From Eubacteriaceae bacterium (GTDB lineage: Bacteria > Bacillota > Clostridia > Lachnospirales > Lachnospiraceae): a DNA stretch of 64,000 nt. Position 1 is the stretch's first letter, and every line of letters starts with the position of its first letter. The stretch spans positions 186,001 through 250,000 of the forward strand of contig CABJBF010000002.1 of assembly GCA_902363805.1 (NCBI GenBank), in the 5' to 3' direction. Positions 17,430 to 26,604 of this stretch are shown in pieces. The notes below the pieces were generated by a model. The model did no database searches. It was not told the origin of the DNA and saw only the letters and a program-made list of their open reading frames with translations. Position numbers and translations under genes: made by a program.

Positions 17430-19562
17430 ATGGAATTAATTAATGAAAGAAAGAAAATTATATTAGATTTAATGAATGATAAAAACTATGTTCCTATGAA
17501 AATAAAAGAATTAGCAATAATATTAAATGTAAAAAAGGAAGATAGAGGATTATTAGAAATAGTTTTAAATGAATTAATAAATGAAGGAAAGATATCTGTT
17601 TCAAAAAGAGGAAAGTATTCGATAGCAAAAGAAACATTAGTTACAGGTATATTTACTGCACATGAAAAAGGATACGGATTTGTTACTGTAGAGGGCGAAG
17701 AAGAGGATTATTTTATTCCGGCTGCGAATGTTAATAATGCTTTTCACCATGATACGGTTTTAGTTGCAGTATTACCTGAAGACAAAACTAAGAATGATGG
17801 AACAAGAAAAAGAAGAAAAGAAGGTAAAATAATTAAAATAATATCCCATGAAATAACAGAAGTTGTTGGATTATTTGAAAAAAGCAAAAACTTTGGATAT
17901 GTACTACCGGATAATCAAAAAATTGTAAAAGATATATATATTCCACTCAAAGCATCTATGGGGGCTGTTAACGGACATAAAGTAGTTGCCAAGATTACTG
18001 ATTATGGAAAGGAAGGAAGAAAGCCGGAAGGAAAAATAGTTGAAATTATAGGTCATGTAAATGACCCGGGAGTAGATATTTTATCTATCGTTAAAGCTTA
18101 TGATATACCTACAGAGTTTCCGGAAGATGTAATGGAACAGATAGAAAACATACCTGATTATGTAAGAGAAGAAGAAAAGAACGGAAGAAAAGATATTAGA
18201 AACTGGCAGACTGTAACAATAGATGGAGAAGACGCTAAAGATTTAGATGATGCTATCACAATCTCTAAGAAAAATGGAGTTTATACTTTAGGAGTTCATA
18301 TTGCGGACGTAAGTAATTATGTTACGGAAAATTCTCCGTTAGATAAAGAAGCCAGAAAAAGAGCGACAAGCGTATATTTAGTAGATAGGGTAATCCCAAT
18401 GCTTCCTCATAAATTGTCTAATGGCATTTGCTCACTAAATCAAGGAGAAGACAGACTTGCACTTAGTTGTATTATGGAAATTGATGAAAATGGGAATATT
18501 ATAAGTCATGAAATAGTGGAAACATTAATTAATGTAGACAGAAGAATGTCTTATACGCAGGTAAGAGATGTACTTATAGGTGAAAAAGAGGCATGCGAAA
18601 AACATAAAGATTTCATTTCGATGTTTAAGTTAATGAAAGAATTGTCTGATATTTTGCGAAAGAAAAGATATGGAAGAGGAGCAATTAATTTTGAATTCCC
18701 TGAATGTAAAATTAAATTAGACGATAAAGGAAGAGTTATTTCCATTGAACCCTATGAGAGAAATTCAGCAACTAAAATTATAGAAGATTTTATGCTTATG
18801 GCAAATGAAACGGTTGCAGAAGAGTATTATTGGCAGGAACTCCCATTTGTATATAGAAATCATGATAAGCCGGATGTCGAGAAAATGACACAACTTGCTA
18901 CATTTATAAATAACTTTGGATATCATATAAAGATGATGGGAGATGAAATTCATCCAAAAGAACTTCAGAAGTTATTAGAAAGTGTGGAAGGAACAAGTGA
19001 AGAAGCTTTGATAAGCAGAATTACTTTGCGTTCAATGAAGAGAGCAGAATATACTCCGGAATGTAAAGGACATTTTGGATTATCAGCAAAATATTACTGC
19101 CATTTTACATCTCCAATACGAAGATATCCTGATTTGCAGATACACAGAATTATTAAAGAAAATATTCATGGCAAGTTAAATGAAAAATATATAAGACATT
19201 ACAATACAATTTTGCCTGATATAACTAAGAATTGCAGTATAAACGAAAGACGTGCTGATGATGCAGAAAGGGATACTGAGAAATTAAAGAAAGTTGAATA
19301 TATGAGAAGTTATATCGGAGAAGAATTTGAAGGTGTAATTTCAAGTGTTACCGGCTGGGGAATGTATGTTGAGTTGCCTAATACAATAGAGGGAATGGTT
19401 CACGTAAGCAATATGGAAGATGACCATTATATATATGATGAACCAACATATTCTCTTGTAGGTGAACATACAAAAAAGACATACAAATTAGGACAATCTG
19501 TAAAGGTAAGAGTTGTTCATACAGATAAGATGACAAAAACAATAGATTTTGTACTGGCATAA
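17430..19562 (+). CDS. rnr: Ribonuclease R
   Basis: Processive 3'-5' exoribonuclease, 710 residues. Order of domains: N-terminal winged-helix part (about 1-70), two cold-shock domains (GYGFVTVEGEEEDYFIP and NFGYVLPD), the RNB catalytic domain with DAKDLDDAITI near residue 270 carrying the metal-binding Asp cluster, HFTSPIRRYPDLQIHR near the end of RNB, and a C-terminal S1 domain (GVISSVTGWGMYVELPNTIEGMVHVSNM). The usual basic tail after S1 is very short. AAGGAGG stands before the ATG. With SmpB it takes part in trans-translation-linked mRNA decay, which fits the adjacency. Confidence 0.96.
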   Translation: MELINERKKIILDLMNDKNYVPMKIKELAIILNVKKEDRGLLEIVLNELINEGKISVSKRGKYSIAKETLVTGIFTAHEKGYGFVTVEGEEEDYFIPAANVNNAFHHDTVLVAVLPEDKTKNDGTRKRRKEGKIIKIISHEITEVVGLFEKSKNFGYVLPDNQKIVKDIYIPLKASMGAVNGHKVVAKITDYGKEGRKPEGKIVEIIGHVNDPGVDILSIVKAYDIPTEFPEDVMEQIENIPDYVREEEKNGRKDIRNWQTVTIDGEDAKDLDDAITISKKNGVYTLGVHIADVSNYVTENSPLDKEARKRATSVYLVDRVIPMLPHKLSNGICSLNQGEDRLALSCIMEIDENGNIISHEIVETLINVDRRMSYTQVRDVLIGEKEACEKHKDFISMFKLMKELSDILRKKRYGRGAINFEFPECKIKLDDKGRVISIEPYERNSATKIIEDFMLMANETVAEEYYWQELPFVYRNHDKPDVEKMTQLATFINNFGYHIKMMGDEIHPKELQKLLESVEGTSEEALISRITLRSMKRAEYTPECKGHFGLSAKYYCHFTSPIRRYPDLQIHRIIKENIHGKLNEKYIRHYNTILPDITKNCSINERRADDAERDTEKLKKVEYMRSYIGEEFEGVISSVTGWGMYVELPNTIEGMVHVSNMEDDHYIYDEPTYSLVGEHTKKTYKLGQSVKVRVVHTDKMTKTIDFVLA

Positions 19563-19655
19563 TCAAAATATATACAAATTTATAGTGAAATTAGTAATAA
19601 AATGATGTAAAATTGTATGGAAAAAGTTGTAAAGTTAATATGGAAAGGTGAAGAT

Positions 19656-20120
19656 ATGGCAAAGGCAGCGAATAGATTAATTGCAAATAATAAAAAGGCC
19701 CGCCATGACTATTTTATTGAAGATACTTATGAGACCGGAATTGTACTTCATGGTACTGAAGTTAAGTCTTTAAGACAGGGAAAATGTAGCATTAAAGAGT
19801 CTTTTATCCGTATTGAAGACGGAGAAGTGATTATTTATGGAATGCACATAAGCCCATATGAAAAGGGAAATATCTTCAATAAAGATCCGCTTAGACCAAA
19901 GAAATTAATGATGCATAAATATGAAATAAATAAACTTGTTGGTAAAATTAAAGAAAAAGGTTTGACATTAGTACCTTTGCAGGTTTATTTTAAAGGAAGT
20001 CTGGTAAAAGTGGAAATTGGTTTGGCAAGAGGTAAAAAATTATACGATAAGAGAGACGACATTGCAAAACGAGACCAGAAACGTGAGCATGAGCGTGAAT
20101 TTAAAATACAGAATTTGTAA
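19656..20120 (+). CDS. smpB: SsrA-binding protein SmpB
   Basis: Binds tmRNA for rescue of stalled ribosomes. Motifs: [50 protein letters not shown], and the basic C-terminal tail [18 protein letters not shown]. The ATG at 19656 follows AAAGGTG by five bases and gives 154 residues, the family norm; an in-frame ATG at 19617 would add 13 atypical residues. No tmRNA gene lies in the 88 bases downstream. Confidence 0.96.
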   Translation: MAKAANRLIANNKKARHDYFIEDTYETGIVLHGTEVKSLRQGKCSIKESFIRIEDGEVIIYGMHISPYEKGNIFNKDPLRPKKLMMHKYEINKLVGKIKEKGLTLVPLQVYFKGSLVKVEIGLARGKKLYDKRDDIAKRDQKREHEREFKIQNL

Positions 20121-20208
20121 ATGATGCATGACTATAAAAATAATCTGTAAGATATATTTTGGTACTGACAGCATAAAAATACAAAATTAATTTTAAAGGA
20201 GAAGAGAT

Positions 20209-21393
20209 ATGTTTGTAGAAGATATGGTACATTTAGGAAAAGTTCGTTCAGAAATAAGAGAAATATTTGAATATGGAAATAAACGTAAACAGGAGATTGG
20301 TGCAGAAAATGTATTTGATTTCAGTATTGGTAATCCAAGTGTTCCTGCTCCGGAAAGTGTAAAGAAAGCAATTATTGATATTGTTGAAAATGGCGATCCG
20401 GTAGCTACACATGGTTACACATCAGCACAGGGGGATGCCCATGTAAGAGATACAATTGCTAATTATATAAATAAAAAATTTGGAACAGATATAACAAAAG
20501 ATAATATCTATATGACTTGTGGTGCAGCAGCATCTCTTACAATCGTATTGAATGCAATAATGGAAAAGGATGAAGAATGTATCGTATTTACGCCGTTCTT
20601 CCCTGAATATACTATTTTTATTAAGGAGTCAGGTGCTAAGGTTGTACAGGTTCCGGGAGAAGAAGGAACATTTCAGATTGACATGGAAAAATTTGAAGCA
20701 GCAGTAAATGAAAAGACTAAAGCAGTTATTGTTAATTCACCTAACAACCCGTCAGGTGTTGTGTATTCAGAAGAAACAATAGTTAAAATGTGTGATATCC
20801 TTAGAAAAAAAGAAAAAGAATATGGACATCCTATTTTCTTAATTACTGATGAACCATATCGTGAATTAGTATATGATGATATTGATGTACCATATATGAT
20901 TAATTATTATGATAATACATTTGTATGTTATTCATACAGTAAAGCATTATCATTACCTGGAGAAAGAATTGGTTACATAGTTGTGTCAAACAAAATGGTT
21001 GACAGCAAGGATGCATATGCAGCTGTATGTGGAGCAGGAAGAGTATTAGGATATGTATGTGCACCAAGTTTATTCCAGAAGGTTATTGAAAGATGTATTG
21101 ATGACACAGCAGATATTTCGATATATAAAACTAACAGAGATTTATTATATAACAGTCTTACGGAAATGGGATTTGAATGCGTATATCCCGATGGAGCTTT
21201 CTATTTATTTGTAAAAGCCATGGAAGATGATGCAAAGGCATTCTGTGAAAAGGCAAAAGAGCAGGAATTGTTACTTGTGCCTGCAGATAGTTTTGGAACG
21301 CCGGGATATGTAAGAGTATCATATTGTGTTCAGACTGAGCAGATTGAAAGAGCATTACCTGCATTTAAAAAGTTAGCAGATAGTTATAAGTAA
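20209..21393 (+). CDS. Class I/II PLP-dependent aminotransferase
   Basis: Fold-type I aminotransferase of 394 residues, of the aspartate/alanine aminotransferase-like group. Visible: FDFSIGNPSVPAPESV at the N-terminus, the PLP-phosphate loop CGAAASLT, NSPNNPSGVVYSEE, TDEPYRELVYDD (PLP-ring Asp and Tyr), the Schiff-base lysine in SYSKALSLPGERIGY, and a C-terminal YVRVSYC with the substrate Arg. The amino-acid specificity cannot be read. Good ribosome site (AAAGGAG) before ATG. It stands alone between smpB and a small Cys protein. Confidence 0.9.
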   Translation: MFVEDMVHLGKVRSEIREIFEYGNKRKQEIGAENVFDFSIGNPSVPAPESVKKAIIDIVENGDPVATHGYTSAQGDAHVRDTIANYINKKFGTDITKDNIYMTCGAAASLTIVLNAIMEKDEECIVFTPFFPEYTIFIKESGAKVVQVPGEEGTFQIDMEKFEAAVNEKTKAVIVNSPNNPSGVVYSEETIVKMCDILRKKEKEYGHPIFLITDEPYRELVYDDIDVPYMINYYDNTFVCYSYSKALSLPGERIGYIVVSNKMVDSKDAYAAVCGAGRVLGYVCAPSLFQKVIERCIDDTADISIYKTNRDLLYNSLTEMGFECVYPDGAFYLFVKAMEDDAKAFCEKAKEQELLLVPADSFGTPGYVRVSYCVQTEQIERALPAFKKLADSYK

Positions 21394-21412
21394 AAATAAA
21401 TCAATTAGTTAT

Positions 21413-21447
21413 TATAGGAGTTGCAAATTTAATTGGCAACTCCTATA
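21413..21447 (+). terminator. Hairpin after aminotransferase, weak T-run
   Basis: TATAGGAGTTGC (21413-21424) pairs perfectly with GCAACTCCTATA (21436-21447), 11-base loop. No T-run follows, so it may be a processing or partial termination signal. Confidence 0.55.
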
Positions 21448-21573
21448 GTATGTAAGTAAAAGATAGTGATATATGATGTTGATGAAGAGTAGTATTACAA
21501 GAAATCATGTTATGTGACAAAGAATGCAACATTGCATACTTACATCATAATATTAAAAATTAGGAGGAAAAAA

Positions 21574-21750
21574 ATGGGTCAGTATAGTTGCGAATTTTGT
21601 AGCAATTATGTATATGATGAAGAATATGAAGAATATGGATGCGTTGTAAGCATGGATGAAGATGATTATGCAAGACAGTTGCAGAATCCTACGGCAAGCT
21701 GTCCGTATTTTTCTTATGGTGATGAATACAGAATTGCAAGAAAGCAATAA
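21574..21750 (+). CDS. Small Cys-rich protein, DUF6472-like
   Basis: 58 residues, very acidic and Tyr-rich, with CEFC near the N-terminus, a single Cys in the middle and CPYF near the end, followed by DEYRIARKQ. This pattern is one I associate with the clostridial DUF6472 family, whose role is unknown; four cysteines could bind zinc or a cluster. The ATG at 21574 follows AGGAGG. The gene is eight bases before the PAP2 gene, so they probably share an mRNA. The family name is from memory and should be checked. Confidence 0.7.
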   Translation: MGQYSCEFCSNYVYDEEYEEYGCVVSMDEDDYARQLQNPTASCPYFSYGDEYRIARKQ

Positions 21751-21758
21751 GGTGATTT

Positions 21759-22265
21759 ATGACAGAAAATGATTACAGAAAAATAAGTAATAAAATAAGA
21801 AAATATAAATATGGAGAGCAGATAGTAAGAAAACTTAATTTATTTTCAACATCTGTTGTTTATATTATTTATATTTTAGTTGTTGTGTTTATGATTATAA
21901 CTAAGGAATGTGATGTTATAAGGATTGTTGCTGTCACGGCAGTTTCATTTATAGGTGTATCTTATTTTAGAAAAAAATTTGATGCACCGCGTCCTTATAC
22001 GGTATATAATTATGAACCAATAATAAAAAAGGAAAAAGAAGGGAATTCATTTCCAAGCAGACACGTATTTTCAGCTTTTGTTATAGCAACTACATTCATA
22101 TATGCTAACTTAGAATTAGGCATATGTTTATTTGCTATAAGTTGTTTGATAGCTGTGCTGCGTGTTATCGGAGGTGTTCATTTTCCAAAGGATGTAATCG
22201 TAGGAGCGATTACAGGAAGTATATGTGGGGCTTTAGGAAGTCTGTTATTTATAACTATTAGATAA
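21759..22265 (+). CDS. PAP2-family membrane phosphatase
   Basis: 168 residues with four or five membrane helices and the three phosphatase motifs: KKFDAPRP, PSRH and RVIGGVHFPKDV (catalytic His residues in the second and third). Such proteins remove phosphate from phosphatidate, undecaprenyl pyrophosphate or related lipids on the outer face of the membrane. It begins eight bases after the DUF6472-like gene. In the absence of other lipid genes the exact substrate is unknown. Confidence 0.88.
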   Translation: MTENDYRKISNKIRKYKYGEQIVRKLNLFSTSVVYIIYILVVVFMIITKECDVIRIVAVTAVSFIGVSYFRKKFDAPRPYTVYNYEPIIKKEKEGNSFPSRHVFSAFVIATTFIYANLELGICLFAISCLIAVLRVIGGVHFPKDVIVGAITGSICGALGSLLFITIR

Positions 22266-22342
22266 AAGCAGATTATAATTATTGAAGGTTAAAAAATAAA
22301 ATATACAGAATGAAAAGGTTAAAAACCTAATAAGGAGTAACT

Positions 22343-23707
22343 ATGGAAAATAAAAGAGTTAAGGATATGACAAAGGGAAACCCTGCAAAATTACTTCTTC
22401 AGTTTACAATTCCTTTGTTGATAGGTAATGTATTTCAGCAACTTTACAATATGGTAGATTCTATTGTTGTAGGAAACTTTGTTGGTGAAAATGCTTTAGG
22501 AGCTATTGGTACAACTAATTCATTACAGTTCTTTTTCTTTTCGCTTGTTTTAGGATTATCAGTAGGAATTGGGATTGTAGTTTCACAATACTTTGGTTCG
22601 TCAGATGAAGAAAACGTAAAGAATACAATAGGTAACGCAATATGGGCAATTTCGATTTGCTCAGTATTAATGTCGTTAGTAGGATTCTTCCTTGCAAGAC
22701 CGGCACTTGTATTAATGAATACTGATCCGGCAATATTAGAAGATGCAGTTATATATTTAAAAGTTACTGCAATTGGTTTTATTTGTGTAGGAATGTATAA
22801 TGGCGTATCAAGTATTTTAAGAGCACTTGGAGATACTAAGACACCACTTACATTTTTAATTGTAGCCAGTTTGATAAATGTAGCATTAGATTTGCTTTTT
22901 GTACTCCAATTTAAATGGGGTGTTGTTGGCGTTGCAGTAGCTACGGCATTTGCACAATTGATATCAGCAGTGGCATGTATTATATATGCCGTTAAATGTA
23001 CAACATTTTTCAGACTTACAAAAGAAAACTTAAAGATAAAAAAAGCAATATTATATAAATGCTTACAGTTAGGAATTCCGGTTGCATTGCAAAATGCATT
23101 GATAGCTGTTTCACTTATTGTTTTACAGGGAGTAGTAAATGGATTTGGTGCAACATTTACAACGGCATTTACAGTTGTTGCAAGAATTGAACAGTTAGTT
23201 CAGCAGCCATTTATGTCATTAGGTTCAGCCATTTCTACATTTACAGGACAGAATATGGGAGCAGGAAATGTAAAGCGTGTAAAACAGGGATTTTTCTCAG
23301 GTACAATTATAAGTACAGTATTTGCATTGGCTGTATTACCAATATTCTGGGGATTTGCACCACAGATAATATCTATATTTGGAAAGAGCCCGGATGTAAT
23401 TGCAATAGGTACTGTAGGTCTTAGAATAGATAGTTGCTTTTTAGCATTTTTAGGATTAATTTATACTACTAGAAATGTCTTGAATGGAGCAGGAGATGCA
23501 ATGTTCTCATTAATGACAGGAATAGTAGAAATGTGCGGAAGAATATTCCTTGCAAGGCCACTTACGATGGTGCCTATGTTTGGAAGATATGGTGTATTTT
23601 TTGCAACAGGCCTTACATGGTTCTTAAACGGAACAATAAGCTTAGTAAGATATAAACGTGGCAAATGGAAAAAATTAAATGTAATTTCAAAAATAAGTGA
23701 GAATTAA
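22343..23707 (+). CDS. MATE-family multidrug/toxin efflux transporter
   Basis: 454 residues, about 12 membrane helices. The N-terminus (KDMTKGNPAKLLLQFTIPLLIGNVFQQLYNMVDSIVVGNFVGENALGAIG) is typical of the DinF/NorM-like MATE group common in Clostridia, with the repeat half starting near ILYKCLQLGIPVALQNALIA. It exchanges Na+ or H+ for cationic compounds; the substrate is unknown. AAGGAG before ATG. hflX follows within about 20 bases, probably in the same transcript. Confidence 0.92.
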   Translation: MENKRVKDMTKGNPAKLLLQFTIPLLIGNVFQQLYNMVDSIVVGNFVGENALGAIGTTNSLQFFFFSLVLGLSVGIGIVVSQYFGSSDEENVKNTIGNAIWAISICSVLMSLVGFFLARPALVLMNTDPAILEDAVIYLKVTAIGFICVGMYNGVSSILRALGDTKTPLTFLIVASLINVALDLLFVLQFKWGVVGVAVATAFAQLISAVACIIYAVKCTTFFRLTKENLKIKKAILYKCLQLGIPVALQNALIAVSLIVLQGVVNGFGATFTTAFTVVARIEQLVQQPFMSLGSAISTFTGQNMGAGNVKRVKQGFFSGTIISTVFALAVLPIFWGFAPQIISIFGKSPDVIAIGTVGLRIDSCFLAFLGLIYTTRNVLNGAGDAMFSLMTGIVEMCGRIFLARPLTMVPMFGRYGVFFATGLTWFLNGTISLVRYKRGKWKKLNVISKISEN

Positions 23708-23728
23708 CAGTAAAACGAGGTGATGTAT

Positions 23729-24970
23729 TTGGCAAAATTAATTGAAAATAAAGAAGAAATTGAAAAAGTTATTCTTGTGGCTGTATCATTAGATGACAGC
23801 AATGATGCGGATGAATCATTAGATGAGTTAGAAGAACTTGTAAACACTGCAGGTGCACAGGTAGTTGGAAGAACAATTCAAAACAGGGAGGCAGTTCATC
23901 CGGGAACTTATGTAGGTAAGGGAAAAGTCGAAGAATTAAAAGATTTGATATGGGAGACACAGGCAACAGCTATTGTGTGTGACGATGAGTTAACACCTGC
24001 TCAATACAAAAATTTAGAAGACGAACTTAACGTAAAAGTTATGGACAGAACATTGATTATATTAGACATTTTTGCAGGCAGGGCAAAGACTGCAGAAGGA
24101 AAAATACAGGTAGAACTTGCTCAGCTTAGATACAGATCCTCAAGACTTATAGGTATGAAAAATCTGTCAAGACAGGGTGGTGGAATCGGAACAAGAGGTC
24201 CCGGAGAAAAGAAACTTGAAGTTGACAGAAGATTGATAAGGGACAGAATTTCTCAGTTAAAAGCAGAAGTAAAGGATATGGAAGCTCACAGAAATGTTAC
24301 AAGAGCTAAGAGATCTCAGAATCCTGTACCGGTAGCAGCAATCGTTGGTTATACAAACGCAGGTAAATCTACACTCTTAAATACTCTTACGGATGCAAAA
24401 GTTTTAGAGGAAGATAAGTTATTTGCCACACTTGATCCGACAACAAGAAATTATAAGCTCCCTGACGGACAGGAAATTTTGCTTACAGACACAGTTGGAT
24501 TTATCCGAAAACTTCCACATCATTTAATAGATGCGTTTAGAAGTACATTAGAGGAAGCAAAATATTCAGATATTATTATTCATGTAATAGACAGTTCTAA
24601 TCCACAGATGGATAAGCATATACATGCTGTATATGAAACATTAGAACAGTTAGATGTAAAAGATAAAATTATAATTACAGTATTTAACAAGCAGGACAGA
24701 CTTGAAAATAAGCCGATTTTAAGAGATTTTAAGGCTGATTATATTGTTAATGCTGCAATAAAAAATAAAGTCGGTATTGAGAAATTAAACGATGCCATAA
24801 GTAAAGCTCTTAAATCAATGAGAGTTCATATTGAAAAGGTATTTTCTTATGCTGATGCCGGAAAGTCCGGTCTTATAAGAAAATATGGACAATTATTGAA
24901 AGAAGAATATAGAGATGATGGAATTTATGTTGAAGCATATGTTCCGTCAGAAATGATGGACAGACTATAA
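23729..24970 (+). CDS. hflX: Ribosome-associated GTPase HflX
   Basis: GTPase that splits stalled 70S ribosomes. The N-terminal HflX domain (VGRTIQNREAVHPGTYVGKGKVEEL, FAGRAKTAEGKIQVELAQLRYRSSRLIG and the Gly-rich SRQGGGIGTRGPGEKKLE) precedes the G domain: G1 GYTNAGKST near residue 207, G3 DTVGFIRKLPHHLI and G4 FNKQD. I favour the TTG at 23729, five bases after AGGTGA; GTG at 23720 or ATG at 23723 in the same frame overlap that site. About 413 residues, normal. Confidence 0.94.
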   Translation: MAKLIENKEEIEKVILVAVSLDDSNDADESLDELEELVNTAGAQVVGRTIQNREAVHPGTYVGKGKVEELKDLIWETQATAIVCDDELTPAQYKNLEDELNVKVMDRTLIILDIFAGRAKTAEGKIQVELAQLRYRSSRLIGMKNLSRQGGGIGTRGPGEKKLEVDRRLIRDRISQLKAEVKDMEAHRNVTRAKRSQNPVPVAAIVGYTNAGKSTLLNTLTDAKVLEEDKLFATLDPTTRNYKLPDGQEILLTDTVGFIRKLPHHLIDAFRSTLEEAKYSDIIIHVIDSSNPQMDKHIHAVYETLEQLDVKDKIIITVFNKQDRLENKPILRDFKADYIVNAAIKNKVGIEKLNDAISKALKSMRVHIEKVFSYADAGKSGLIRKYGQLLKEEYRDDGIYVEAYVPSEMMDRL

Positions 24971-24991
24971 ATTTACAAAGGAGACAATAAA

Positions 24992-25303
24992 ATGGTAAAG
25001 AAAATTAAAAACAATGATTTTAGCAAAGTAGAAGCAAGTAAAATAGCGATAGTTAATTTTTCAGTTACAGGAAATGAATCATGCCAGATAATGGAACAGA
25101 TAATTAACGAAACAGCAGATGAATATGCAGGAAAAGTTGATTTTTATAGAGCTAATATTGCAATAAATCAGGAATCACCTAAAAAATATGATGTTGAAAA
25201 TATTCCGGCCGTAACAATGTTTATTAATGGTGAAAAAATTGCTACAAGAACAGGATTCCAGCCTAAAGAAATAATAGAAGCATGGATTGAAAGCAAATTA
25301 TAA
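24992..25303 (+). CDS. Thioredoxin-like protein with altered active site
   Basis: 103 residues with the thioredoxin fold: IAIVNFSVTGNESCQIMEQII, the middle strand VDFYRANI, and cis-Pro region IPAVTMFINGEK followed by GFQPKEIIEAWIE. The expected WCGPC is replaced by GNESC, so only the second cysteine is left; a dithiol reaction is not possible in the usual way. It could work as a monothiol oxidoreductase, a peroxidase-like or binding protein, or be degenerate, though the frame is intact and has a good AAAGGAG. Located directly after hflX. Confidence 0.8.
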   Translation: MVKKIKNNDFSKVEASKIAIVNFSVTGNESCQIMEQIINETADEYAGKVDFYRANIAINQESPKKYDVENIPAVTMFINGEKIATRTGFQPKEIIEAWIESKL

Positions 25304-25435
25304 TATTAAAAAATTAAATTCATTTGTGAAATATTAAAAAAGTTTATTTAATAGTGAAAGATAAAAATATGAGTTTATTTTAATAGTTAAAGGTTAAGTT
25401 GCTCATTATTAAAATAATAAAAAGATTAAAATAAT

Positions 25436-25530
25436 AAAAAGATAGATTTTTGAATTAACGTATCGCTTATTAATCGTTTAATTAAATATGAAACGAAGCG
25501 ATATGAAATTTCTAAATCTATCTTTTTTAT
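25436..25530. terminator. Large bidirectional terminator
   Basis: AAAAAGATAGATTT (25436-25449) pairs with AAATCTATCTTTTT (25514-25527); nested TATCGCTT/AAGCGATA extends the stem. It can end both the thioredoxin-like gene and the convergent degV gene. The rest of 25304-25561 is A/T-rich spacer. Confidence 0.85.
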
Positions 25531-25561
25531 TATTTATTAAATTAATTACAATAGTGTTGAT

Positions 25562-26422
25562 TTAAAAACTGATTCCAATTCCAACAGCTCCGGGACCGGT
25601 ATGACATGCAATACTTGCAGATAAAGGTCCATAGAAAACTTTTGCATTTGGAAAAGCTTCTTTTACCATTCCAAGCCAGTTTTCAATTTCTTCTTCTGAT
25701 AATCCGGCACCTGCGGCGCCAACTTTTAATTGAGACATATCATTATGTGAAAAACGACCGGCAATTTCGCTCTTTAAAGCTTCAAGCATCTTATCCTGAC
25801 ACTTTTTCATACTTCTTGCTTTTGCAAATGAATCAAGCTTTTCACCCTGTATTGTTAAGATAGGCTTAATATTAAGCATTGTTCCAATCATTGCAGCAGC
25901 AGGAGTGATACGGCCACCTTTCTTTAAAAATTCCAACGTATTAACTGAAATATATATACTTGAGTTATAAGCATCATCTTCTAAAGCCTTTTTAATTTCA
26001 GCACCTGATTTGCCTTCGTCAGCAAGTTCTTTTGCTGATAAAACAGATTCTCTCATTGTAACGGAAATTCTGTGGTTATCTGCTACAAATACTTTATCTT
26101 CATATTCAAGAGCAAGTCCCATAGCGGCAGAACATGAATTGCTTAATCCGCTTGACATAGGAATATATACAACCTGATCATAATCTCCACTTTCAAGGAT
26201 AGAGTCCCACATATCCATTACTTCTCCGGGAGAAGGCTGAGATGTGGAAAGATTTTTACCACCGGTTAAAGCTTCATAGAATTCCTTCTCAGTTATATTT
26301 ATACCTTCATAATAAACTTTATCATCAATAATTATCGGCATAGGAATGACAAAAATTCCTAAAGATTTTCCTTCTTCAGTTGTAATACCACTATTGGTAT
26401 CAGTCATAATAGCTGTGCGCAT
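25562..26422 (-). CDS. DegV-family fatty-acid-binding protein
   Basis: 286 residues, EDD fold. N-terminus TAIMTDTNSGIT, the conserved TSQPSPGEVMDMW (fatty-acid carboxylate site), YIPMSSGLSNSC, and HTGPGAVGIG at the C-terminus mark the DegV family, which presents acyl chains to fatty acid kinase FakA or other enzymes. No fakA is adjacent, so this may be one of several paralogues. AAGGAG lies six bases before the ATG on the minus strand. Confidence 0.92.
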   Translation of the reverse strand: MRTAIMTDTNSGITTEEGKSLGIFVIPMPIIIDDKVYYEGINITEKEFYEALTGGKNLSTSQPSPGEVMDMWDSILESGDYDQVVYIPMSSGLSNSCSAAMGLALEYEDKVFVADNHRISVTMRESVLSAKELADEGKSGAEIKKALEDDAYNSSIYISVNTLEFLKKGGRITPAAAMIGTMLNIKPILTIQGEKLDSFAKARSMKKCQDKMLEALKSEIAGRFSHNDMSQLKVGAAGAGLSEEEIENWLGMVKEAFPNAKVFYGPLSASIACHTGPGAVGIGISF

Positions 26423-26604
26423 ATGATTCTCCTTGTAAAAATTAATTTATAACTACGAATTGAAAAACAATTTCTTACTTAGTACATTTAGGCACTAGTC
26501 AAATAATTTTAACATTAAATGTGCGATTTTTCAATATTTATAAATTATAAATCACAATTAATTAAAGCCACATCTGATACAATAACAAATGAAAATAGTT
26601 ATTT

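Noticed and set aside
20121..20208. tmRNA (ssrA) after smpB
   Set aside because: The gap is only 88 bases and shows no tRNA-like ends; ssrA must be elsewhere.
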